Assembly: GCA_037367405.1 (NCBI GenBank)
Contig: JAZKJV010000156.1
Location: forward strand, 310,001 to 374,000
Origin: Ottelia alismoides
Lineage: Eukaryota; Streptophyta; Magnoliopsida; Alismatales; Hydrocharitaceae
Direction of reading: 5' to 3'
Length of the DNA stretch: 64,000 nt
The position numbers and the translations under genes were made by a program. Positions 33,086 to 42,999 of the stretch are shown piece after piece. Under the pieces are notes generated by a model, which searched no databases, was not told where the DNA came from, and saw only the letters and a program-made list of their open reading frames with translations. Positions within the stretch are counted from its first letter, which is position 1; every line of letters begins with the position of its first letter.

Positions 33086-33474
33086 CTTTTTCCAGAGCGG
33101 ACGAGGGCTGCAGTAGGTGTGTTGGAGCGACGGAAGATGTTGAGCACCTCTTGTTCTAGTGTCCTAGCTCAATTGACGTGTGACAGAATGTGAACATTTC
33201 GAGCATCCAATGGAGTGATAAGGATTCCTTTGGGCTTCACTTTGTAGGGACTGGTCGGGTTCAGAGGAAGGACGGACGAATGTGTGCGCACTGGTTTGAG
33301 CATTATGGATAGATAGAAATTCTTTGGTCTTTGTATGTGGGAGGTTTTATTTTGAAAATGTACTCGGGTATGCTAGAGCCCTTTATGAAACCTGGCAGAT
33401 GCAACTACATTGTTATTTTTTAATATATTTTTTGGATAATCCTCAAAAGGAAGTCCATCCCATCTCATCAAAAA
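33086..33474 (+). pseudogene. LINE ORF2 C-terminus (zf-RVT cysteines) and 3' tail
   Basis: Reads FSRADEGCSRCVGATEDVEHLLF, then a TAG in place of a codon, then CP. This is the cysteine-histidine cluster of the zf-RVT domain, matching the second LINE at about 47160-47220. After about 33400 the sequence is AT-rich 3' untranslated DNA, ending catctcatc plus a short A run at 33470-33476, as LINEs of this type do. Confidence 0.75.
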
Positions 33475-33490
33475 AACTACTTACCAACAA

Positions 33491-33920
33491 TGAATACTAA
33501 GTTACTAACAATGATACAAAATAAGAATACAGTAATGCAAAAATATCACAAAAAATGGTTGACCAGGTCGACTAGTCGGCTTGATTAGTGATGTCGACCA
33601 ACTATTGGCTGACTAGGCCTAATCGACTCGTCTACCCCCTCCACTCGAATAATCAGACCGATTAGTCGGCCTAGTCAACTGATTTTTACAATCTTGCTAT
33701 CAATTATCCATTTTTTGTTGTCATCAATATTTTTATCATTACATTTCTTCTAAGAAACATTGACGAGAGCAGTATTGGTGGTGTAGGCTTCGTCAGATTT
33801 TTCTTCTCGAGTGCTTATCATACTTAAATAAGATTGAAATTCTTGAATTCGATCATTGGTGAATTTCTTCCTATCTTCGTCAACATGTTCATATGCAGTA
33901 GTAGTCACCTTCTTGGTCCT
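33491..33920. other. Unassigned stretch with gtcgactagtcgg-like motifs
   Basis: Flanking sequence to the right of the LINE. Around 33555-33680 there are several overlapping inverted strings (gtcgactagtcggc, gattagtcggcctagtcaac). I see no element ends. From about 33900 leftward-reading Copia gag traces begin. Confidence 0.4.
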
Positions 33921-34685
33921 TTGATCTTATTGTCCTCTAGATGATATCTTCTCTAGATATAGCTCCCAACAGAAATCAACAAAGTGTCTAGCTTTCTTGT
34001 AATGTGTGCATTTCTTGTATTGCGTCTTTATATTATTCTTTAGAGATATAAGAATAGACTGCTCAATAGTTCTAACCTCATCATTAGGATGAGTCATCAC
34101 AAGCCATCTTTGTTCTTCATTATCAATCTTGTTATAAACCTCTTGAATGCTTGTTGTCACTCTTGAATTCTTAACATGTTCAAAAATTTAGTCTAATAGA
34201 CCAAGAAATATGAAGAACCTATTCTTCCACTCCCTATCCCAGAAACTTTTATGATATATATTGCGCCTTCAAGATTCCTCAGAAATTCAGAATGAAAGTC
34301 CAAGTCCTCCCATCAGAGCCTCATAGGAAGCTGCAACATAACTCCCTTCTTGACGAAAAGTAAATCTCTTGAATTATTTGATAAATCCACATGTCTATCC
34401 TCTTTTGACCATACACGCTTCTAAGTATCTTTGACATAGTTGATCTATACATACATGATTCGCTTCAATATACCATTTTCACAAGAAGGATCCTTCTCAT
34501 CATGCCTTGGATTACGTCCATTGATGTATTCAATTCTCCCCTAACTAGCAATTGCCATTTCTACAGCAGCAGACAATATCAAATACTTATCTTTGATTGA
34601 TATGATAGTGGTAATTTGCACAATCTGATTCTCTATTTTGACATTTCTCCTAATATCGATTTTTTCTTCCATCGCCATAAGGGCT
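33921..34685 (-). pseudogene. gag: Copia-4 gag remnant
   Basis: On the minus strand, a start near 34679 gives MAMEEKIDIRRN, then ITTIISIKDKYL, where intact Copia gags have a KL-x-G-x-NY-x-x-W motif, and GRIEYINGRNPRHDEKDPS. After many stops, VYNKIDNEEQRW at about 34130 and a decayed zinc knuckle (CTHYKKARHFVDFCWEL) at about 34010-33960 appear in the right order and spacing for Copia gag. The knuckle has lost its second cysteine. This is old and non-functional, and no pol is visible downstream. Confidence 0.65.
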
Positions 34686-35364
34686 GAAGAAAACAAACAA
34701 CTACTCCTACATGAAGCTCTCCAACAACAGAAAATAGTATAACAAAATAGGGCACCACAATAAACTACTCCAACAATAAGCACCAAGATTAAATAAATAA
34801 TTTGCAAGGTCAACATCTATGCATACAAAATAAGAGTATTCGAGATACCAACAATATGACTGAGGATTCGAGTCCTGCCAAGCATGCAACAGAGCACCTT
34901 GACCTCAACAACAGAAGAACCTAGGCCTTAGGAGCAAAAAAAGCCCCCTCCATTAGACAAGAACCACAAGGGGTTACTAGGTAGCGATAGGGTGTATGAT
35001 GGGGGCCAAGCAAAAGTCTAGCGGGCGAAAGATGGTCTTGGAAATCTGCTAAGCACAACGATAGCCCTTATATAGACAACAATAGCCCTAACAGTAGTCG
35101 CACCAGACGAGATCCATGCGAGTCCAACTAATAGCAACGACAGTGAAAGATCCCCTACTTTTTTTAGGGCTACGAATAGGAGAAATCTCATTCAAATACA
35201 GTGTAGATTTATGAGGACAAAGATAAGGTTTATGTGGGAACCCTTCACAAAGGAAGGGTGAAAACCACATGGAACAACCATGTTACACACATTAGATAGG
35301 GTTTTCTCTTTTTCTTTATTATTGTATACGAAACCAAGGTGGGGTGAGCTACATATATAGTTTC
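34686..35364 (-). other. Leader and partial 5' LTR of Copia-4
   Basis: Non-coding sequence upstream of the Copia-4 gag. A probable LTR begins near 35280 (tgttacacacattagatagg), next to a decayed primer-binding site. It is cut at 35364 by element X and seems to continue at 60302 (cccaacgggtaaatc) after one gtttc duplication is removed. Confidence 0.45.
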
Positions 35365-35656
35365 TGTTAGAAAATATAATGCGGAAGCGGATATCAGAGA
35401 AAAAAATAAAACTTTATGAACACAAGATTTTAACGTGGAACCCTACTCTCTAAGAAGCGGGATGAAACCATGGGAGAATGCTACAAAGTGTTGATCGTTC
35501 ATTGAACTTTCTTGCTAGATACAAGAGGTCTGGGACTTCTTATATAACCTCCACAGACTCTCCAAGTCCCACCACTGGTAGATGTGGGACTAAACTCTGG
35601 ATGGGGTAAATGGATCTTGGAACCCATCTTACATATGAATGACTCATACTCTAACA
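35365..35656 (-). repeat. Element X 3' LTR
   Basis: Contains cttatataacc, the complement of a TATA box, and the phrase gattttaacgtggaacccta, which is shared with element Y LTRs. It is followed by a decayed polypurine tract (ctcacccttaggcc). Confidence 0.85.
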
Positions 35657-37268
35657 CTCACCCTTAGGCCTTAAGATGGAGCATGAGATGCTCAGCTTAG
35701 ACAAACAGAAAGAAATCTCAACTCATAATATAAGACACTACATACAATATCAACTCAATGCGCACAATTGTCGGCTGTTGTCGAAGACGTTGCTTCTCAT
35801 GCCGTGCAGTTGAGGAGGAACAAACAGGTTGGAGTGTGAATCAAACTGAATCTCCTTGTCGGAAAGTATGTGCTATGTACTGCGCCTGTCAGAGTCACTG
35901 CAAACTGAATGAGTCTCCTCGTCGGAGTACTCTGGCCTGCCACAATATGTGGACAACTGTTCCATCTCTGAAAGGGCCGAATTGAAATGCCGTGGAGATA
36001 ATCCTCGTCAGAGTCTACGTTCGCCGGAGAATGGAGTCTAAAGACGTCTCCTCGTCGGAGAACTGGGCCTCTCCCATACTGGCTCAGAGAATGGGAGCTC
36101 TACTCTTGAGTCCCTATCAAATCATATGAAAACCTTAGCCCACATGGAATAGGTAATGAAATCTCTACTCTGGAGTCCCTATGAAACACATGAAAACCCT
36201 GGCTGAAACACAAAAGATGAGGACCACAAACAATGATGGCATACATGTGCGCATTAAAAAAGAGGACTCAGAACCAATCGTCGAGTCTGAAAAATTGAAC
36301 TGTAAAGTCTGAACAACTGGCTGGTCTGGAATCCGACGGTTGAATCTGGAATACACCTATGACTGTACACAATACTCCCCCTTCATCCCATACTTGTCGG
36401 AAAACAATGACATCAACAAAGTTGTGAGAAGACAAGAGATGCGGGGAGAATAAAACAATCTTAAATGATTTTTTTCTTCTTTTTCGGTCTAATTTTCTCC
36501 CCTCCCCTTTTTTTAAAATATAGCCGACTCTCTTAATTGTGGGAAAAATGCTTTGTTGTTGTTGTTGATAGCCATCTCTCTCTCTTTTGTAAATAAGTTG
36601 TTTCCCTTTTTTTAGAGCTTCTCTCTCTTCTTTTCTCATATGATTTTTTTCTTTTATATGGACCTTTTTTCTCTCTCAGCTATTTCCTTTTTTAATGGTC
36701 ATCTTCGTCTCTTTTTTTTAAAACAACCTACTATGCAGCAACCCATTTAGGATTTTCTCTTTCCTCTTCTTTTTTTAATTACAATTGACCAAATTGGTCC
36801 AAAACACAACCCACTTGGGCTGTTATTTAGCGTTCTCACATGGAAACCCTCCATCGGAAGACCTACCACCCTGACGGAGCTCTCTTGCCGTCGTCGCCTG
36901 TGGAGCACGAGGAAGGAGCCTAGAGATGGGTGCAACGACACCTTAGGCTGACATCGCCCACGCAAAGGTGGAGCTGAGGAGTCGAGGAGCCGCCACCTCG
37001 AGCTCGCCACCAAGAGATGGAGGTCCGCCGCCACCCGTGGGTTCTTGGCAGTGGTGCGACCTGAGAGGAGGTGTGACCTGCATGGGCCACCATATCGCTT
37101 GCGGGGCCACCGTCTGGAGATGGAGGTCGTCGGAGAGGCGACCTGGAGCTTGAACTCCGTCTGGATAGGGCTCCGCCTCCGCTTGGAGATGAAGTGGCAC
37201 CAACTGTGAGCATCGGTCCGCCTGGGGTCTTCTGGAGGAGAGGTGCCTCCGTTTGGAAGGTGGCACTT
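35657..37268 (-). other. Element X interior, non-coding
   Basis: Starts with agatggagcatgagatgctc, the remnant of a Copia pol end. Then come repeated phrases around ctcctcgtcggag (for example 35910-35923 and 36048-36062), T-rich tracts at 36470-36770, and a GC-rich part (36840-37268) that resembles a leader. The frames open on both strands in the GC-rich part show no domain. The right boundary is the Gypsy insertion. Confidence 0.6.
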
Positions 37269-37740
37269 TGTAAAGCCTTGAACTTGACATCTCTCGATCC
37301 GGCTCGTCAAGAGGAAACCAACAGAATTTGTTTCATGTGAATCGGACTTCGTTTCGATTTGTTATGATTTTTGGAAGAAAGAAAAGTAAAGAGGTTTAAA
37401 ATATCATTAACCCGTAATGACTGTCATTAAGACTAATTAAGCATGATTAAAGAAACTAATGATGAATTGAAAACCACTAATGACCATTAGCGAACACTAA
37501 TCAATAGTTAGGAAAAGATAGGCATAGGCCGTGAAAGTTAAATCATGATTAGTGAAAGTTAATCACGATTAGCGTTAATTAAACGTTATTAGCGAATCTA
37601 GAATCCTCTGGAATGTTCTAACTTATGCCCTAAGTTTCAGATAAGTTTTGGCCAAAACCATCGGCCAAAATCATGGGCCAGTAACCGCGGTTAAGGTCTA
37701 AACCATGGTTTTCTAACCATGGTTAGCGGTTTTCTGGAGC

Positions 37741-37749
37741 CTATAAATA
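37741..37749 (+). promoter_or_regulatory. TATA box of the Gypsy LTR
   Basis: ctataaata followed by cccccctacc. The same position in the 3' LTR (about 50634-50642) reads ctataaata as well, so the box is conserved between LTRs. Confidence 0.7.
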
Positions 37750-38000
37750 CCCCCCTACCTATTTATTCTCTACGATTTCCACTACCCCCCCCCCAAGGAC
37801 TAGGATCAAGAGGTCGGGAGGAGGAGTGGGAGGCGAGGAAGGAGCGCTAGCGAAGCGCTGCCGGGAGAACGAGGAGGAGGAATGTACGATCCTCTCTTAG
37901 TTTGCTTCGTAAGCTAGGTTTTTGATTCATGTTCTTTTTCCAATTTGGTTTTCGATTCATCTTTTTTCCGATTCGTTTTTTGTTATGGTTCGAGGAGAAA

Positions 38001-38490
38001 TCTGTGTAACACCCTACTTAGGTGCGGGCGGCTATGCACGTCAGTGAACCTTGTGATTCGTCATACTTTCACTCACCTAAGACGCGTGGTGTCTACCAAT
38101 TCTCCATTATTTATTATTCTATTCTTTCTTTTCTGCTTTTATAATTATTTGATGGACAAATCTATGTAATACCCTACTTAGGTGCGGGTGGCTATGCACG
38201 TCAGTGAACCCTGTGATTCGTCACACATCCACTCACCTAAGACTCCTGGTGTCTATTGATTCTCCATCTCTTGTAGTTTGGTTATATTCTTTCAATTTCC
38301 TTGTTGTTTTCCTCTCGGTGATTTTATAAAAGAAATTATTTCCATTTTTCTTTTAAAATATGTCCCGACATAAGGGAAAACTCTGCTGAAATTTTCATAG
38401 AAATATATCCCAATATAAGGAGAAACGTTACTGAAATTTTCCTAGAAATATCGTCCCGTATAAGGGGAAGCTCTGCTGAAATTTCAAGAG
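38001..38490. repeat. Internal tandem repeats of the Gypsy LTR
   Basis: A unit beginning tctgtgtaacaccctactta (38001) recurs at 38161, a 160-bp period. Then a shorter unit around aaggggaaactctgctgaaa occurs three times at 38360-38480, followed by a ttcttcgtg microsatellite. The 3' LTR has the same arrangement at 50895-51440, so these repeats predate the insertion. Confidence 0.85.
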
Positions 38491-38772
38491 AAAATATGTT
38501 CTTCGCGTTCTTCGTGTTCTTCATGTTCTTCGTGTGTTCTTCGCGTTCTTCGACGTGTTCTTGGCACGTTCTTAGCATTTTTTATACGAAAATGAAATTC
38601 GATTGTTTCAGGAGCCTGAAATCATCCTTTCTGAAAATAAAACACAATAAAGCACTGTATACGCAAGAGAGAGCTCGATTAGGTAACGAAATCCTTTTTT
38701 TCTGTTGGGTTTTTAATTTATACGAGATTTTGAAATTCCTGATTTTATGTTCTTCGCTATGAAAAACCCTAA

Positions 38773-38914
38773 GGGTTCGTTTGGTTGCAGGGATGGGCAG
38801 GGTTGGGTACTATTCACAGGGCTGGGTGAATAATAAACTGTGAGGAGGGGGGTACCCCTGTGAATAGTACCCAACCCAACCCAACCGTGCCCAACCCTGC
38901 AACCAAACGAACAC
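38773..38914. mobile_element. Tourist-like MITE (PIF/Harbinger type)
   Basis: 142 bp with terminal inverted repeats gggttcgtttggttgcaggg and its complement (one mismatch), flanked by TAA on both sides (38770-38772, 38915-38917). The 3' LTR shows the empty site with a single taa near 51669 (actctaagttta). This proves insertion into the 5' LTR after the Gypsy element arrived. Confidence 0.92.
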
Positions 38915-39071
38915 TAAGTTTAGCTATTTTTGAGATAATATGAAAAGTTGCTTCGTTATTCCTATTAAAATAAGGATTAAGCATTGAATTGATGCAATGA
39001 CTTGGAAAGATAGGGTTAGGGAGTTATCATAAGCATAAATATGAGTATATATAGATATGAATTAATATATA

Positions 39072-40450
39072 GGCTTTTTATCAGTTATGTCCCTTTGAGA
39101 TATTGCAATTTCAGTTATGCCCCACCCTTTTTAGGAATATCAATTGTGCCCCCAAACTTCTTGCCTTTCTATCACTTGGGCCCCTCAGGTTAGTTGCCGT
39201 TCATTCCCAATGCAAACGGACGTTAACTTTGGGACATAACGGAATTAAATTAAAAAGAAGTGCTGAAAAGGTCATTTTATCATCCTTTCTTCCTCCCTTC
39301 CCCATCTTCTTCCTCTTCTTCCCCTTCTCTTCCTCCTCCCCAACCTCCTGCTCATGTACCGTCTCCTCCCCCGCCCTCAGGTGCGCCCTCCACCCCGAGC
39401 TCCATCCCCCGCCATGACGCCGCCCATGCGCCTCCCCTTGGCCCGCCTCCATCCCCTACCCCCAGGTCACCCCCCTGCACAACCTTCTCCCCCTACAACT
39501 GCCACCCCCGCGCCTCCCCCTCCCATGCACCTCCCCCTTCCCCCGCCGGCCCCCTGCATCTCCCCCTGTCCGTGTCGCCCCCGCGCCTCCCCCTCCCCGT
39601 GCCTCCCTCTGCCCCCGTCGGCCCACAGCACCTCCCCCTGCCTGCGCCACCCCTTGCCTCCCCCTCTCTTTGCCCCGCCACCCCGCGCCTCCTCCCACGC
39701 GCCTCCCCCTGCCCCCGCCGCCCCTGCGCCTCCCCCTCCCCCTGCGCCTCCCCAGCCCCGTCGCCCCTGCGCCTCCCTCCCCCTACGCCTCCCCCTGCCC
39801 TACCTCCTCGCCTCGTACCCAGGTCACCCCCTGCCCTGCTACCCCCTCGCCTCCCCCTTCCCCTACCTCTTCCGCCCTCCTCCTCCGCCCCTCCTCCCCA
39901 TCCCGCCCCTCCTCCCCATCCTTCCCCTCCTTTCTTCCACCGACCACCACCTCCTCCCTATCCAGCCCCTCTGCCCAATTCGTCGAGCTCCTCCCCTCTG
40001 CAGTTGTGAAGAACCTGGAGAGGAAGGGCTGAAACTTTCATTATTTATTAAGTTAAGATAAATTTTGACTATTGATTCATGAAAATTCACTGAAAAATTC
40101 AATAAAATTCACTGTTAAATCCGTAATGAGTGATATATCCGTGAAAATGCAAAAATTTTAGAGATTTGATGGATGCATGAAGGTGTAACTAAGAAAGAGA
40201 AATTATGAAGAGAAATTAAGAAAAACAAATGGAGGAGGAAGAAGATGAAGAAGAAATCTGGACAATTGTATCCCTCTTAACTGCACCATGGTTTGAAAAA
40301 CCATGGTTACATCAACTCATTGACGATTAAACTAACGGAGAGGCACAAGTAATAGAACGACAAGAAGTCGGGGGCACAACTGTATTCCCGAAAAGGGAGG
40401 GGCATAATTGATATTGGAATATCTTGGAGGGGAACAACTGATAAAAACCC
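39072..40450. mobile_element. Mutator-type element M2 with C-rich cargo
   Basis: Long terminal inverted repeats: ggctttttatcagttatgtc on the left, and on the right the complement of gggtttttatcagttgttcc. They extend with gaps for about 110 bp. A 9-bp duplication, taatatata (39063-39071, 40451-40459), flanks it, and the 3' LTR at about 51817-51832 is an empty site. The interior (39260-40030) is extremely C-rich with an apparent Pro/Ser/Leu frame. There is no transposase. It resembles a Pack-MULE-type carrier, but the cargo has no recognisable gene. Confidence 0.85.
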
Positions 40451-41478
40451 TAATATATATGTGAATCTATGCTCAATATTGAGGAATATGTAAATTAAAG
40501 GCCTAACAGAAGAATTACATCATGGGAATTGATGTGTATTAAGTTGGATCCTGAAAAGGATCGTGTGTCACGTTAAGGATGACTGTGAGTAGAACTATAG
40601 GTCAGGCATGCAACCTGTAGGTTTGTCGGAAGGAACCCGTACTAGGTGGTACATGGTTGTCCTATTATGATAAGTACGCACGAAATAAATAATTTGTATT
40701 TGTGGTACCGGGTACCAATATCTTCGGGTTGAACGACGGAAGATGTAGTCGTGCCATGTGGAGGCACGGGTGGTTGAATAGCGGCTGGGTCACGATAAAA
40801 TGTATTTAAATCCGCTAGGTTATATGATTAAATGTTAGCCTGATATTTTAAGCAACAGAGTCCTCGAGGACGGGTGTGCTCCTTTGTTTGTCAGGTTGAG
40901 GGTCTGAGACCCTGGATAATAAAAGAAAAAGAAATTGTCAGTGTAGTATTGGAGGATTGGTTGAGACGACGTGCGGAGGTATAAGCTCACCATATTAACG
41001 CAATCTCCAATCTCGAAGTGTACACAGCTTCGGAGTCCATATAATGGTGATGTAATTCCCTGAACTAATCACTTACGTGGAATAGAAAGGAATAAGACTT
41101 AAATTAATGAGAAGGAATGAAACTTTTTGTGATAACAAGTTTTGAAAATTACACAATTTATTTGCTTTTCTCTTCTTCATTACTTAGCATTTGTTAATTG
41201 TTATCCTATGATTTATGAAAAACCCAACAAGTGTCAGTGAGCCATCGCAAGTACATTAATAATCCAGCCAACTTAAATAGTCGTTCGACCAGTCACAATA
41301 TCTTTATTTTGTAAGGTAGTTATTAAATTATTTGTGTGTTTCCTTCCAGCTGATGTACATGTAAATGATTATAGTGGGATAATGTATCATGTGAACTTTA
41401 TTTTGTGAATCGAAAGGTGTTGAAATATTTCCTTCTGGGTATTTTTTAATTGCAGTTTGTTTCTGAATGTTAGTTGTG

Positions 41479-41600
41479 ATTGCTAAATAAATTATTACCG
41501 AGTAACCAGATCTGGATATGGGAGGATCCAATGGTCCGGAAATTGGGGTCGTGATAGTTTGGAATCATAACCCGGTTACTCGAGTAATTTATTTAGTAAT
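41479..41600 (+). other. Long U5-leader stem enclosing the Gypsy primer-binding site
   Basis: 41479-41507 (attgctaaataaatta... gagtaacc) pairs with 41574-41600 (ggttactcgagtaatttatt...) with one mismatch and a 2-nt bulge. The left arm is in the LTR and the right arm is in the leader. The loop holds the LTR end and the primer-binding site. Confidence 0.7.
41560..41572 (+). other. Degenerate primer-binding site of the Gypsy element
   Basis: TGGAATCATAACC matches the initiator tRNA-Met site TGGTATCAGAGCC at 10 of 13 positions and lies three bases after the LTR end. Confidence 0.55.
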
Positions 41601-41754
41601 TGACAAACATGAGCGGTATTCAGAAACTATGATTGTCTTAAGATCATTTGATCTTAATAAGTGACTGCAGTACCATTCACAAGTCATTGTCCCTTATGTA
41701 CATAATGCTAAGACATATAAGATCTGACTTTTGGCCTTGATTCATCACATGATC

Positions 41755-42981
41755 ATGGCAGATCAAGACGTGTCTAGACAATTAGCGGCTATGATGACAA
41801 CACTCTAAGACATGGGGCAAAGGCAGCAAGCATTGGAGGCGAGGCTCAATGCACAAGATGAAAGACCCAAGGCATCTAAACCTATGGATGCTAGAGTTGA
41901 GGGTTCTTTCCACTTTTCTGAAAAAGAATCGAGTTACCATTCTTCCATTGAGTCTGCTTTGATCCCAGGAAGGAGCAATGGAGAAGGCTCTTCTTAGACA
42001 TCAAAAATTACTTGACAATTACCGAAAAGGAAAGATTCCTCGATTCAAAGGTGTAAAGACACCTGCCGATGCTGAATTATGGCTCGATGGCGTTAGTAGG
42101 ATGTTGAGGATAATACATGCACCAGTTGACGTCTGGGTGCACTTTGCTGATTACTCTCTAGCAGATTATGCACGACGATGGTGGAGAGCAATTTTCAAGA
42201 AATTAGCAGATCATGTTCCATGAGATATCTTTGAAGAGAGGTTCCGAGCTCACTTCTGTCCCTCCCATTGGGAAGAATTAAAGAGGAGAGAGTTGGCTTC
42301 TCTGAACTAGGATTCTAAGATCGTACGAGATTATCATATCTACTTTACCGAGCTACTACGTTACTCCCCAGCTCTAAAAGCTTCACCACAAGAGTATCGT
42401 ACTAAATTGTTAGCGGTCTTCAGGGATATCTGAGAGAAAAGATTGCGGGTTTAAGAGCTACAACCATAGATGAAGCAATGGACATCGCCTCTCCTATTGA
42501 GATGGAGAGGGATGAAAATCGCCAAAGAAGAAGTTTCCACTTTAATGATGGACCGTCCAAACGCAAGGCAAATTATAACCATAAAGATCGTCGTTATCAT
42601 CCAGCCGCTTCCAGTATAAGCTCACCACAGACATTGGGTCAGGAATTATCAGGAAGAGGGGGTTTCTCTAGATCTCTACTATACCCTCGTAACTCAGCAC
42701 CAGAAACTAGTACCTCTGTAGTTGGGTCTTCAGCTCAGACAGGAATACGTGCATGTTATCACTGTCATCAAGAAGGTCACATTAGGAAAGGCTGTCCGCA
42801 GTTGAGAGGTTCGTGGTTTAAACCAATTCCAATTAACTGTATAACATCCACCCCAAGCAATGGAGCAATACGCGGAGGAAGACATGGTAGAGGTCGTGGC
42901 TCACAAGGAGCATCTACTACACAGCAACCACCACAAAGTGTTGCAGGTTTTAATTTGCATATTCCTAAATGGCCAGCTTAA
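41755..42981 (+). pseudogene. gag: Gypsy gag
   Basis: Starts MADQDVSRQLAAMM in the ATG context at 41755-41765. A TAA follows at about 41806, and the frame shifts near 41980 into RFKGVKTPADAELWLDGVSRML, the retrotransposon gag core, with YARRWWRAIFKKL. After further stops, the C-terminal frame 42478-42981 carries one zinc knuckle (CYHCHQEGHIRKGC) and an Arg/Gly-rich segment. This protein would form the particle and bind the genomic RNA. It cannot be made from this copy. Confidence 0.88.
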
Positions 42982-42999
42982 TGCAATCACTGAAGAACA

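Larger units (their letters stand above)
8065..33474 (+). mobile_element. L1-type LINE, interrupted by four later insertions
   Basis: The strings aactactaaccaacaa (8049-8064) and aactacttaccaacaa (33475-33490) differ at one base. They form a 16-bp target duplication on the two sides of all LINE pieces, and the right copy follows a short A run after catctcatc. Remaining LINE segments, in order, are 8065-9376 and 18403-19075 (ORF1), 19082 to about 20910 (endonuclease and the start of reverse transcriptase), about 22108-22224 and 33086-33474 (zinc-binding C-terminus and 3' tail). Together they make about 4.3 kb. A 5-6 kb element is usual, so part of the reverse transcriptase has been lost, apparently around the Copia-3 insertion. 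Confidence 0.82.
37269..41556 (+). repeat. Gypsy 5' LTR
   Basis: Begins tgtaaagccttgaac and ends ggggtcgtgata. It carries a TATA box at 37741, tandem internal repeats around 38001-38490, the Tourist MITE (38773-38914) and a Mutator-type element (39072-40450). With these removed it is collinear with 48548-52937. Confidence 0.9.

Noticed and set aside
39260..40061. Proline-rich frames of 235-249 residues, like an extensin-type cell-wall protein
   Set aside because: No signal peptide and no SPPPP periodicity. All three plus-strand frames are open, and the block is the C-rich cargo of a Mutator-type element.
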